This document shows positions 17,121 through 25,517 of a DNA stretch of 64,000 nucleotides, piece by piece; within the stretch, counting starts at the first letter, position 1; every line of letters begins with the position of its first letter. The translations under genes were made by a program, and so were the position numbers. The notes beneath the pieces are model-generated. The model was not told where the DNA came from. It saw nothing but the letters and a program-made list of their open reading frames with translations, and searched no databases. The DNA is taken from contig VRUI01000002.1 in NCBI GenBank assembly GCA_019456225.1, positions 62,001 through 126,000 on the forward strand, written 5' to 3'. The stretch comes from Planctomycetota bacterium (GTDB lineage Bacteria; Planctomycetota; Phycisphaerae; Sedimentisphaerales; Anaerohalosphaeraceae).

Positions 17121-17834
17121 GTGAATAAAAAACAAATAATTATCATTGCAGGTGTCGGACTTATCTTTTTTGCGTTGTCATTTACGGTGGGTTTGTTTAC
17201 CAGGAAACCCAAAGAGGCTGTCGCCGACGGTAAAACACCCGAAGACGCACAGGTTGTCAAATCTCCTGACGGAAGTCCTGATGCGATCGATCAGACATGG
17301 ATGGGCGGAGCTGCGACGGCAAACAATTTTCAGGCAAAGCAGGCAAATTTTGACAAATCGCTTACAATAAAACAATTGAACAGCCTGATCTTTGAGATGC
17401 GTTCGAAACTTACAGAGTTTACGATTAAAGAAAAGATGCTTGACGAAAAAGAAGCTCGAGTTCAGATGGCAATTGACGAATTGCATAAGAATATAAAGGC
17501 GTTGGAGGAACTTCGGGTAAAGCTGGCAGTGACGGTTTCTTCGATCAAGCAACAGCAGACGGTCCTTGACGAGAGGCTGCTAATAATCGAAGAAATTGAG
17601 AGAACTAATCTTCAAAAAAATGCTTCGATATACGACAAGATGAAGGCCCAGCAGTCGGCCGAAATAATGATTAATCTGATCAAGCAAAAACAGTTGGATT
17701 CTGTAGTTAAGCTCGCTTATTACATGACTGAACGTACGTCCGCCAACATGCTTGCTGAGATCAATAAGAAAGAACCGGAACTGGCCGCTACGATAAGCGA
17801 CAAGCTCCGTTGGATCGAAGAGGTTAAGCCATAG
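17121..17834 (+). CDS. MotE-like membrane-anchored coiled-coil protein
   Basis: This protein has 237 aa with a GTG start. A single N-terminal membrane helix (about 4-25) is followed by a linker, a long coiled coil (about 78-165) and a C-terminal helical part (AEIMINLIKQKQLDSVVKLAYYMTERTSANMLAEI) that resembles the MgtE N-terminal repeat domain. This architecture fits MotE-type chaperones, which localise stator protein MotC in other bacteria. Its position between fliJ and motA agrees. The exact role here is inferred from context. Confidence 0.72.
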   Translation: MNKKQIIIIAGVGLIFFALSFTVGLFTRKPKEAVADGKTPEDAQVVKSPDGSPDAIDQTWMGGAATANNFQAKQANFDKSLTIKQLNSLIFEMRSKLTEFTIKEKMLDEKEARVQMAIDELHKNIKALEELRVKLAVTVSSIKQQQTVLDERLLIIEEIERTNLQKNASIYDKMKAQQSAEIMINLIKQKQLDSVVKLAYYMTERTSANMLAEINKKEPELAATISDKLRWIEEVKP

Positions 17835-17849
17835 AAAGTAAAGTGTCTC

Positions 17850-17900
17850 CGCCGCGGGCGGATGTACCATATTTTATAATGAATAATGAATGATACGGTC
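17850..17900. repeat. GC hairpin plus heptamer units upstream of motA
   Basis: A CCGCC-GC-GGGCGG-type hairpin near 17850 is followed by ATTTTAT, AATGAAT, AATGAAT, GATACGG in 7-bp phase and then GTCCA-C-TGGAC. The order mirrors other repeat-filled spacers of the window. Confidence 0.5.
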
Positions 17901-17966
17901 CACTGGACTGAGGCTATTTTTTACTAAAAATAATATCTAATTCAGATTTCTGGAAAGTTTTTCACG

Positions 17967-18737
17967 ATGGATATTGCCACAATTATTGGTATATTGGCAG
18001 GCTTTGGAATTATTATCGGGGCTATCGCAACCGGCGGCGGGGCAAGGATGTTCATGCATGTACCATCATTGCTGATCGTTCTTGGGGGCATGCTTTGTAC
18101 TGTTTTGATCCACTTTTCTCTGAATCAGTTTTTGAGCATTTTTGGTATTGTGAAAAACACATTTGTCAATAAAGCGACGACTCTGAGTGAGCTTATCCAG
18201 CAGATGGTTAATTATGCTGCGATCAACCGAAGGGATGGTGCTCTTGCTCTTGAGCAGGAGATGCGTAATGTTGATAACAAGTTTCTTAGTAAAGGTTTGC
18301 AGGCGCTTGTTGACGGACAGGAGGAAGATGATATTCGCGACCTGATGAACATGGAGACGATCTATATGCAGCAACGTCATGCCGACGGTAAGAAGATACT
18401 GGAATTTATGGGAGCGTCTGCTCCGGCCTTTGGTATGATCGGTACGCTGATCGGTCTCGTTAAGATGCTTCAGAGCCTTTCAGACCCTGATTCGCTTGGT
18501 GCCGGTATGGCAATTGCTTTGATTACAACGTTTTATGGCGCGGTTTTCGCTAACCTGATTTTTATTCCGCTTGCCGGCAAGCTTGGTCAGTACTCCAAGA
18601 ACGAATCGCTTGCGATGGAGATGACCATCGAGGGTATCTGCGCTATTGTCAAAGGCGACAGCCCTACAATTGTCAGAGAAAAAATGCAGGCATTTGTTTC
18701 GTCTTGTAAGCGTGAGGAAATTAAGGTCAATATTTAG
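17967..18737 (+). CDS. motA: Flagellar motor stator protein MotA
   Basis: MotA is the ion-channel stator subunit of the inner membrane. Four membrane helices are visible (IIGILAGFGIIIGAIATG near the N-terminus, SLLIVLGGMLCTVLIHF, and the pair around GASAPAFGMIGTLIGLVKML and IALITTFYGAVFANLIFIPLAGKL). The large cytoplasmic loop carries the charged residues that meet FliG. The 256 aa length is typical of the MotA/PomA family. One motA is followed by two motB genes. Confidence 0.94.
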   Translation: MDIATIIGILAGFGIIIGAIATGGGARMFMHVPSLLIVLGGMLCTVLIHFSLNQFLSIFGIVKNTFVNKATTLSELIQQMVNYAAINRRDGALALEQEMRNVDNKFLSKGLQALVDGQEEDDIRDLMNMETIYMQQRHADGKKILEFMGASAPAFGMIGTLIGLVKMLQSLSDPDSLGAGMAIALITTFYGAVFANLIFIPLAGKLGQYSKNESLAMEMTIEGICAIVKGDSPTIVREKMQAFVSSCKREEIKVNI

Positions 18738-18806
18738 TCTATAGTCCTCCAAAGGCGGATGTTCCATCTTTGGATTTTGTTATTAGTTTTATTATTGAGT
18801 TGCCCA

Positions 18807-19475
18807 ATGGCACGGAACAAAAAAAAAGTTGAACCGGAGGAAAGTGTCGGTGCCCCCGAGTGGATGGTTACTTTCAGTGACTGCATGACTCTTCTTCTTA
18901 CTTTTTTTGTTCTTCTTTTGAGTTTTTCAAGTTTTGATTCGAGTTCATTAGATAATGTCCAGAAAGCTTTCGGGCTTGGTAGACCGGATTCTGCCGCTCA
19001 GGTGGGGAATAGGAAGAGTTCGTTGGCACGATCTGATGCCATCAAGGTAATCGAAGAGATTCCAGAAGGTAGCCGTATACCTACACCCGACGATATAGCG
19101 CTTGGTAAATTGGCTGAAATGAAACGACTTACGGACTATAAGCAACAGAAAGTTTTCTCGATCAGGTCGAAGGATATTTTTGCCGGTAATGGCAGTGCGA
19201 TTTATCAGAAAAATAGAGTAGTACTGGATTATATGGTGACATTTTTGAAAGCCAAGCCCAGCCGGGTTGTGATATGTGAGTTTGATCCGAAAAAACCTCA
19301 TATATCCGACAAAAAGAGCGTCCTTAGAGCCTGGGCACTAATGAATTATTTTGTCAAATCTAATGTCGATGCCGACCGTTTTAGTATAACCGGCTCTTCA
19401 ATGCTTGGCAGAAAAGATGATGTCACTGAACGTCAGGTTGTTATTACTCTGCTTGAGGAAGGTATTTATGAATGA
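18807..19475 (+). CDS. motB: Flagellar motor stator protein MotB (first copy)
   Basis: The N-terminal plug and membrane helix PEWMVTFSDCMTLLLTFFVLLLSF contain the essential proton-binding Asp (residue 25 from the ATG at 18807). A longer frame from 18759 begins inside a repeated GGCGGATGTTCC string and is unlikely. The C-terminal periplasmic region (about 110-220) should be the OmpA-like peptidoglycan-binding domain but is divergent and short. The stop overlaps the next motB by four bases (ATGA). Confidence 0.87.
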   Translation: MARNKKKVEPEESVGAPEWMVTFSDCMTLLLTFFVLLLSFSSFDSSSLDNVQKAFGLGRPDSAAQVGNRKSSLARSDAIKVIEEIPEGSRIPTPDDIALGKLAEMKRLTDYKQQKVFSIRSKDIFAGNGSAIYQKNRVVLDYMVTFLKAKPSRVVICEFDPKKPHISDKKSVLRAWALMNYFVKSNVDADRFSITGSSMLGRKDDVTERQVVITLLEEGIYE

Positions 19476-20200
19476 GTAATAAAATAGAACCGCCAAAAGA
19501 AGAAAAAATGAAAGTTCCAGCGTACATCGTTACGTTTTCGGATATGATCACTTTGCTGCTTACGTTTTTTGTTCTTCTATTATCCATGGCATCAGAACAG
19601 GTCAACAAAGCTAAGCTTGAGAAGGGCAGGAATGCATTTATTAAATCACTTACGAATTTCGGACTCGACGGGATCGGTTACGGCAAAAAGCCTACGATGG
19701 ATGCCGGCGATCCCGCTACTTTGCATAAGGTCAATAAGGATGAGGAATTTACTGAAGAGGCGGCGTTGGATATGACCGAGGAGACAGTTCGGCGGATATT
19801 TGATGAACTTGAGAAGCGTATGACGATTACTCCGGCTGAGATTATTGGTAAATCTCCGGATTTTTGGGCTACGAGTATTAAGTTTAAGAAAGGCGATACG
19901 GTTTTGAATAAATCTGCGGTTAAGTATCTGGAGAATTTTTCACTTAATCTGCAGCAAAGTATAGGCAGAGAGAGCTTAACTATGTATGTAGTGGGTTTGG
20001 CGCCGGATGAGGAATCTCTTAGAAACCAGTGTGTGGTTTCGGCGGAACGGGCACAGGCGGCAGCTAATTTACTCAGGGAGTCTTTGCCTAAAGAAATTCG
20101 CTGGAATATTCACAGTTGGGGGGCCGGCGCAGGGGGGCGGTGGAAAAGCAACGGTCCGGCTGAAGAGAGTCAGATTATTATAGCCGTTCTTGGGAGTTGA
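19472..20200 (+). CDS. MotB-like stator protein (second copy)
   Basis: This second MotB paralogue starts within the stop codon of the first. It has the same helix (YIVTFSDMITLLLTFFVLLLSM) with the channel Asp at residue 24, then a linker and an OmpA-like domain (residues ~140-240: NKSAVKYLENFSLNL ... SAERAQAAANLL). The two copies differ strongly outside the helix. Because they are translationally coupled, a stator with two different B subunits is possible. The pairing is inference; the duplication is seen directly. Confidence 0.86.
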   Translation: MSNKIEPPKEEKMKVPAYIVTFSDMITLLLTFFVLLLSMASEQVNKAKLEKGRNAFIKSLTNFGLDGIGYGKKPTMDAGDPATLHKVNKDEEFTEEAALDMTEETVRRIFDELEKRMTITPAEIIGKSPDFWATSIKFKKGDTVLNKSAVKYLENFSLNLQQSIGRESLTMYVVGLAPDEESLRNQCVVSAERAQAAANLLRESLPKEIRWNIHSWGAGAGGRWKSNGPAEESQIIIAVLGS

Positions 20201-20346
20201 CAAGCTGTAAATCCGTGCCTCGGCTGGTATACTTGGAGCTTTTGGTCCTGGTTTGTGTAAAGATATTATACGTTGTTTTTTGGTTTTCAGGTGGGATTCT
20301 GCGCTTTTTGGGGGATTATTCAATTCTTATGGGTATTTTGGGTTTT

Positions 20347-20362
20347 GGGTATGCTATTTGCA
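20347..20362 (+). promoter_or_regulatory. Sigma-54-like promoter upstream of fliO
   Basis: GGGTATGCTATTTGCA has GG and GC exactly 10 bp apart and the TTGCA of the -12 box. It ends 57 bp before the fliO start. The -24 half is less perfect than in the other examples. Confidence 0.55.
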
Positions 20363-20418
20363 TTCATTAAGACTGGTTTGGTTCAGTTTTAATAATTAAT
20401 AACTGGGAAATTTGAAGA

Positions 20419-20811
20419 ATGCTTAAAGTAAAAAATACTCTTGTTCTGGGTGGTTTGATAACGGCGTGGCCGGTGCTTTGTTTTGGCGTAACTGACCCCA
20501 ATGGTCAATTCAATGTCCCCGGCGACGATAGCAATTTCTTTAGTACTTTGATAACGTCTATCTTTTTCATTGTTGTTCTCGGTGGAATCGCACTCTATCT
20601 CTCTAAGAAGCTCATGCCAAAACTCCGCCCGACGTCCGGTCAGGATATCAATATTCGCGAGACGATCCATCTGGGCCCTAATAAGACGATACATCTTGTC
20701 GAAGTCGGCAAAAAGAAGTTCCTTGTCGGAAGCACCTCAGAAAATATTTCTATGCTTGCCGATGTAACCGAAACACTTGACGCCAAAGATGGCGATCAAG
20801 ATATTATTTGA
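20419..20811 (+). CDS. fliO: Flagellar biosynthesis protein FliO
   Basis: FliO is a small membrane protein that helps assemble the FliP-FliR gate. A signal or first hydrophobic stretch (8-24) is followed by a membrane helix (about 40-62, LITSIFFIVVLGGIALYLSKK). The C-terminal cytoplasmic SH3-like part has the family feature INIRETIHLGPNKTIHLVEVGKKKFLVG. It is 130 aa and directly precedes fliP. Confidence 0.88.
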   Translation: MLKVKNTLVLGGLITAWPVLCFGVTDPNGQFNVPGDDSNFFSTLITSIFFIVVLGGIALYLSKKLMPKLRPTSGQDINIRETIHLGPNKTIHLVEVGKKKFLVGSTSENISMLADVTETLDAKDGDQDII

Positions 20812-20818
20812 GGACGCC

Positions 20819-21637
20819 ATGTCGATTAAAAATATACTAGTAATCATGGTTTGTTTCTGGCTGGTTCTTCCGGCAGGTTTGGTTTCTGCCATAGGCGAAG
20901 AGGATGCCGGCAAAGAGAAAGCCAGGTCGATGCCGGGTGTTGGAGAAATTCTTGATGTGATCGGCAAGGCGACGACACCTGAAGAGACGGGCGACCAAAA
21001 ACCGGAATGGTCCGGGCCTATCAAATTGGTTATTGTTTTTACCGCTCTTGCGATAATCCCAAGCCTTTTGATCATGATGACTTCGTTTACTCGTATCATT
21101 ATCGTATTGTCATTTGCCAGGCGTGCGCTTGGTACGCAGACCATTCCTCCGACGACGGCAATCATCGGGCTTGCGATGTTTCTTACGCTGTTTACGATGG
21201 CGCCGACTTTTTCCGAGATCAACGAGAAGGCTATCGGCCCGTATCTTGCAGATGAGGTCGATTTTAATGCGGCACTTGCGGTGACGGGTGAAAGTATCAA
21301 AGGCTTCATGCTCAAACAGGTTCTTCGACGACCAGCGGATCTTAACCTCTTTGTTCAGATGTCCAGAATCGAAAAGCCCGAAAGCCCGGAAATGGTTCCG
21401 CTTTATGTGACGATACCGGCATTTATTATCAGTGAGTTTCGGACGGCTTTTGAGATGGGGTGCCTTTTGTTTATTCCGTTTTTGCTGATCGATCTTGTTA
21501 CTGCGAGTATTCTTTTAAGTGCCGGAATGATGATGCTTCCGCCGGTTATGGTATCGCTGCCGTTCAAGCTGATTTTGTTTATTCTTGTTGACGGTTGGTC
21601 GCTGCTTGCTAAGAGTTTGAGTTTGAGTTTTGGATAG
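20819..21637 (+). CDS. fliP: Flagellar export gate protein FliP
   Basis: FliP forms the core of the export gate. The mature part matches the family well: PSLLIMMTSFTRIIIVLSFARRALGTQTIPP, then FVQMSRIEKPESPEMVPLYVTIPAFIISEFRTAFEMGCLLFIPFLLIDLVTASILLSAGMMMLPP. The N-terminus looks like a signal peptide. The ATG at 20819 (272 aa) with a TGAGG sequence seven bases upstream is preferred over an ATG at 20777, which would overlap fliO. Confidence 0.95.
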   Translation: MSIKNILVIMVCFWLVLPAGLVSAIGEEDAGKEKARSMPGVGEILDVIGKATTPEETGDQKPEWSGPIKLVIVFTALAIIPSLLIMMTSFTRIIIVLSFARRALGTQTIPPTTAIIGLAMFLTLFTMAPTFSEINEKAIGPYLADEVDFNAALAVTGESIKGFMLKQVLRRPADLNLFVQMSRIEKPESPEMVPLYVTIPAFIISEFRTAFEMGCLLFIPFLLIDLVTASILLSAGMMMLPPVMVSLPFKLILFILVDGWSLLAKSLSLSFG

Positions 21638-21651
21638 TAGGAGATACTGTT

Positions 21652-21921
21652 TTGGATGCTAATTGGGTATTGTTTATAGGTCGTCATACTCTTGAGACGG
21701 CTTTTCTGGTCGCCGCTCCGATACTTATTGTTTGTATTATTGTCGGTCTTCTGGTTTCTCTGTTTCAGGCAGTCACATCACTTAAAGACATGACGTTGTC
21801 TATGGTCCCAAAGCTCTTTGCCGTTGGGATTACCGCGGTAATATTCGGCGGGTGGATGCTTGAGGTTGTCTTGAGGTTTACTAATGAGATTTTTTCCTAC
21901 ATTCAGAATTACGGTTCGTAA
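21652..21921 (+). CDS. fliQ: Flagellar export gate protein FliQ
   Basis: This is an 89-aa protein with two membrane helices and the family sequence LETAFLVAAPILIVCIIVGLLVSLFQAVTSLKDMTLSMVPK. The start is a TTG at 21652 with AGGAG about ten bases upstream; no in-frame ATG lies closer. It follows fliP and precedes fliR by 2 bp, the standard gate-gene order. Confidence 0.94.
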   Translation: MDANWVLFIGRHTLETAFLVAAPILIVCIIVGLLVSLFQAVTSLKDMTLSMVPKLFAVGITAVIFGGWMLEVVLRFTNEIFSYIQNYGS

Positions 21922-21923
21922 CT

Positions 21924-22673
21924 ATGGAATTCTTTGAAGGAAGAATCCTTGCCTTTGTGATGGTCCTAACCAGGGTGTCGGCGTTTATGATATCTGCTCC
22001 GATTTTCAGTTGGGTGGCGATCCCAATGCGAATTAGAGTTGCTGTGGCGTTTTTGACAAGTATATTTTTTGCCATGATAACTCCGGCTGCAGAGTCTGTA
22101 AATTCGATCATTTCGGTTTTCCTTTTGCTCGCCAATGAAGCGGTGTACGGCATCGCTTTGGGACTTTCGACAACGTTGCTGTACTCTGCTGTGAAAATGA
22201 GCGGCAGGATAGCCGAGCGGCAAATGGGTATGGCAATGGCCGAGGTGATGGACCCGTTTACCGGCGAAAGAGCCCAGCCGATCGGCATGATGATGGAGAT
22301 ATTATTTATTATGCTGCTGCTATCGGTAGACGCTCATCACCTTTTTTTAAAGACGATAGCAAGAAGTTTCGAAGTTTTTGCACCGGGAAGCATTCCGGAA
22401 GTGGCGATGCTTGTAAAGGGGATAGTTTCAGCAGGTTCAATGATGCTTGTAATGGCTCTTAAACTTGCAGTTCCGATCATGGGAGTGTTTATGGTTATGA
22501 CTGTTGTGCTTGGAGTGCTTGCGAGGATCGCACCGGAAATGAATATTTTCTTTCTGAGCTTTCCGATCAGGATTGGGCTTGGACTTATAATGATAACTTA
22601 TTTGGTACCGTTTATAAACAGCTATACGGTCCAGTTTGCTAAGCTTCTTAGTAAGCTTTTGCCGTTGAGTTGA
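21924..22673 (+). CDS. fliR: Flagellar export gate protein FliR
   Basis: FliR completes the helical FliP/Q/R gate. The 249-aa protein is largely hydrophobic and has the characteristic N-terminus FVMVLTRVSAFMISAPIFSWVAIPMRIRVAVAF and the middle segment RIAERQMGMAMAEVMDPFTGE. The ATG follows the fliQ stop after two bases, so translation is probably coupled. Confidence 0.94.
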   Translation: MEFFEGRILAFVMVLTRVSAFMISAPIFSWVAIPMRIRVAVAFLTSIFFAMITPAAESVNSIISVFLLLANEAVYGIALGLSTTLLYSAVKMSGRIAERQMGMAMAEVMDPFTGERAQPIGMMMEILFIMLLLSVDAHHLFLKTIARSFEVFAPGSIPEVAMLVKGIVSAGSMMLVMALKLAVPIMGVFMVMTVVLGVLARIAPEMNIFFLSFPIRIGLGLIMITYLVPFINSYTVQFAKLLSKLLPLS

Positions 22674-22677
22674 TTTT

Positions 22678-22698
22678 GTAAGTCGTAAATAATATAAT
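22678..22698. repeat. Heptamer units between fliR and flhB
   Basis: GTAAGTC, GTAAATA, ATATAAT follow the fliR stop. The first unit is identical to the fliF-fliG spacer unit. Confidence 0.5.
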
Positions 22699-22726
22699 AA
22701 AATGCGACAAGAAAGTAGAATATTAA

Positions 22727-23812
22727 ATGGCTGAGAAACCTGCCGGCGAACGTACCGAAAAACCGTCACCGCGACGGATACGCAAAACGCGTAAAAAGGG
22801 AAAGGTTCCGCAAAGCCAGGAGCTGCCCTCGGTGATCTCGCTTGCTACACTTCTTGTCGTATGCACGGTAATGGGGCCCAAAGTCTTCAGGTGGTTCAGA
22901 ACGCAGATCTCCGAAAGTATGGCAATCAACAATGAATTCATGTCCGGGCCGGACGCTTTTGTCGGTTTTTTTTCTTCGAAGATGATCGAGATGACGTTAA
23001 TAGCAGCTCCGTTTTTTATCGCACTAACAGTGGCAGGCATCGCCAGTTCAATTTTTGTCGGCGGCATAACCTGGTCAATGAATCCTCTTAAGTGGAAACT
23101 AAGTGCCATATCGCCTATAAAGGGTGTTAAGAATTTATTTTCTCTAAGCTCTGTTATGAATCTCTTTCTGTCGGTAGTGAAGATCATTATTATATCGGTG
23201 ATAGTCTATTTATATTTCCGCGATAAGCTCCCATCGTTCATGGAACTACAATGGTTATGGCCGGCTGATATGCCAGGTGCGATCGCAGAGCCTGTTGCAG
23301 GCGTTGTACTTCGTATCTGCATAGCGCTGATCTCAGTAGCATTGATCGATGTTGCTTATCAGAAATGGAAATATATGAAAGATATGAAGATGACCAAGCA
23401 GGAGCTTAAGGAAGAGCATAAGGAAACCGACGGGTCTCCTGAAGTTAAGAGCAAACTCCGCCAAAAACAGATTGCGATAGCGACTAAACGCATGCTTAAA
23501 GAGGTGCCAAAGGCAGATGTGATACTGGTTAACCCGACTCATGTCGCGGTAGCTATAAGGTATGACTCGGCGGTGTCGGACGCGCCGGTTGTCAAAGCTA
23601 AGGGCGGCGACCATATGTGTGAAAAGATCAAAGAGATCGCAAGAGCTTATGGCGTGCCCATCGTTCGCAAGCCTAAACTGGCAAGGACTATCTTTAAGAC
23701 TGTCAAGATCGATGAACCGGTCCCGGAAAGCCTGTTTGTCGCAGTCGCCGAGATACTTGCAATGATCTACAGACTCAGGCAGAAAAAACGTATGGCACAA
23801 GCAAATGTATAA
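22727..23812 (+). CDS. flhB: Flagellar export switch protein FlhB
   Basis: FlhB sets export substrate specificity together with FliK. The N-terminus EKPSPRRIRKTRKKGKVPQSQE, four membrane helices and the cytoplasmic domain are all present. The self-cleavage motif NPTH is at 269-272 inside VILVNPTHVAVAIRYD. The 361-aa length is typical. The next gene downstream is not a normal flhA but an FlhA-like chimera. Confidence 0.95.
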   Translation: MAEKPAGERTEKPSPRRIRKTRKKGKVPQSQELPSVISLATLLVVCTVMGPKVFRWFRTQISESMAINNEFMSGPDAFVGFFSSKMIEMTLIAAPFFIALTVAGIASSIFVGGITWSMNPLKWKLSAISPIKGVKNLFSLSSVMNLFLSVVKIIIISVIVYLYFRDKLPSFMELQWLWPADMPGAIAEPVAGVVLRICIALISVALIDVAYQKWKYMKDMKMTKQELKEEHKETDGSPEVKSKLRQKQIAIATKRMLKEVPKADVILVNPTHVAVAIRYDSAVSDAPVVKAKGGDHMCEKIKEIARAYGVPIVRKPKLARTIFKTVKIDEPVPESLFVAVAEILAMIYRLRQKKRMAQANV

Positions 23813-23885
23813 TGATTATTGGATAATGTATAATGAATGAAACCGCCTTCGGCGGATGTTTTTTTTCGCGGGCTTCAAGCTCGCA
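23810..23885. repeat. Heptamer array with two hairpins between flhB and the FlhA-like gene
   Basis: TAATGAT, TATTGGA, TAATGTA, TAATGAA start at the flhB stop codon. They are followed by CCGCC-TTC-GGCGG and eight T residues, and then a second hairpin (GCGGGCTT/AGCTCGC). The hairpin with T-run could attenuate transcription into the downstream gene. A near-copy of the heptamer block lies at 34142-34180 on the other strand. Confidence 0.65.
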
Positions 23886-23915
23886 CTACGGAATGCGTAT
23901 TAATAATTATTTATT

Positions 23916-25514
23916 ATGTCAGAAATCGTAACCTATAAAAGTGATTCGACTGTTGAGACTGAGGCACGCCGTGCCATGGAGCCTTGTCTGCTTGCACGCG
24001 GACTGGTTTTATTTGGAGTCAGTTCACTGGTGATCATTGCGGCGATCGCTGTTCCGATCCCGGAGAGTTTTTTGGGGTTGCTTGACGCTGGATGGATACT
24101 TACGGTCTGTTTGTCGGCAGCAATCCTGACACTTTCGATCATGGCAAAAAATCTGTCAGAGCTTTCAGGGTTTGCCTCGTTTGTCATATCGATCACTTTG
24201 ATGCGGCTTGGGTTTGCCGTTGCTTCTGCAAAGTCGATAATTATTCATCAATCGGCTGGAAGTCTTATCGAAAAAACCGGTTCACTTTTGATGCTGGAGA
24301 ATCTTTCCCTTTATGCGGTCGTTATACCGGTTGCGATTCTGGCCGGGGTCGTTATGATATTTATGGCGACCAACGTCGTGATTAAAAAGACATCAAAATA
24401 TACGACCGACACTTTGCCCTTTAAATACATCAGTGCCGAAGCAGATCTTAATGCTTCGGTCATAAACGAGTCACAGGCAGCGGAAATTAAAGGCAAGATC
24501 CAGGCGGAGGCGAAGTTTTACATTTCCATGGCAACTACGGGAAAATTCCTCCGGTTTGACGCGGTAATAAATGTCCTGATCGTTGGATGCGGGGCACTTG
24601 TGATATTAAAATCCCATGCGGCAAAGGGGGTCAGCGGCAGCGTTGTAGGAGATGGGGCCGTGGAGGTAGGCATAATGCTTGCGCTAGGACTTTGGGCTGT
24701 GGTATTTTTGCCGGCAATTGTACTTGCGTTTTCAAGCGGTTCAGTTGTTAACAAGAAAAATATGCATGCTGACAGCGGCATTGCTGTCGGTGCCGCCGGC
24801 AATGACAATAACCAAACAGAAACAGTCGATAGCGAGGAAAACGAGTTTGAATTGCTTAACCCGGATTTCGTTGACGTTTCCAGCCAGGTCGGAAACGGAA
24901 GAAGGCTTGACATTGCCGATGATTTTGCAGACAATTCAGATTATAACATTGAATCGAAAAACAAAGATATTGCTAACGAAGTCACTGAGGGTGAAGATAT
25001 GTATGCTGATATTGCAGAGTTGATCATGGCAGAGTGTCAAAACGGACCTGTGACAGCGCTTCTATGCTCCGAGAGCGTTGAACTGCTGCCGGTAACTACA
25101 GCTGTTAAGATCGCCGTAGAACTGACGGATCGCGAAAAAAAATGTTTACTGATCGATGCCGATACAGCTAGAGATGCTGTTTATAAAGTATTTGATATCG
25201 CCCCTGATTCCGGGGCAGAACCGGTTGACTCCTGCATAGAAAATCTTTCGGTCTGGGCTGTTTGCAACGAGAGCAAGACTATAGGCAACGATCTTGCCGC
25301 CAAGATAAACAAGGTCGGCGGCGATTACGATTGCATTATAATCTATGCGCCGCGGATTGAAGATTCAAACTTTTACGGCAAGCTAGCCGGTTTTGTTAGT
25401 GTTGCGGGATTTGCTACCGGCAGCAACGATAACGATGAAAAGTATATCCTACAGTTAAAAGGGTTGCTTGCTTCGGTGGATTGCAAGTGTATTGTCAGAG
25501 AGAGTCTGGCTTAG
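23916..25514 (+). CDS. FlhA-like membrane protein with MinD/BY-kinase-like C-terminal domain
   Basis: Residues ~28-280 are a shortened FlhA export-gate membrane domain. They align with the authentic FlhA at 56493-58634: FASFVISITLMRLGFAVASAK versus FPSLLLFVTLFRLSLNVASTR, EADLNAS versus DADLNAG, and FLRFDA versus FIRGDA, so the conserved gate Asp (here Asp215) is kept. The FlhA cytoplasmic substrate-docking domain is absent. After an acidic linker (~281-360) comes a P-loop-like fold (361-532): a TALLCSES strand, KKCLLIDADTARDAV (411-), ENLSVWAV, and YDCIIIYAPRIED (471-483). This matches the MinD/BY-kinase pattern, but the Walker A Gly/Lys residues are replaced by VELLPVTT. It stands where flhA-flhF-flhG often follows flhB. 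No Shine-Dalgarno sequence is seen. Function is unknown. Confidence 0.82.
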   Translation: MSEIVTYKSDSTVETEARRAMEPCLLARGLVLFGVSSLVIIAAIAVPIPESFLGLLDAGWILTVCLSAAILTLSIMAKNLSELSGFASFVISITLMRLGFAVASAKSIIIHQSAGSLIEKTGSLLMLENLSLYAVVIPVAILAGVVMIFMATNVVIKKTSKYTTDTLPFKYISAEADLNASVINESQAAEIKGKIQAEAKFYISMATTGKFLRFDAVINVLIVGCGALVILKSHAAKGVSGSVVGDGAVEVGIMLALGLWAVVFLPAIVLAFSSGSVVNKKNMHADSGIAVGAAGNDNNQTETVDSEENEFELLNPDFVDVSSQVGNGRRLDIADDFADNSDYNIESKNKDIANEVTEGEDMYADIAELIMAECQNGPVTALLCSESVELLPVTTAVKIAVELTDREKKCLLIDADTARDAVYKVFDIAPDSGAEPVDSCIENLSVWAVCNESKTIGNDLAAKINKVGGDYDCIIIYAPRIEDSNFYGKLAGFVSVAGFATGSNDNDEKYILQLKGLLASVDCKCIVRESLA

Positions 25515-25517
25515 CAA

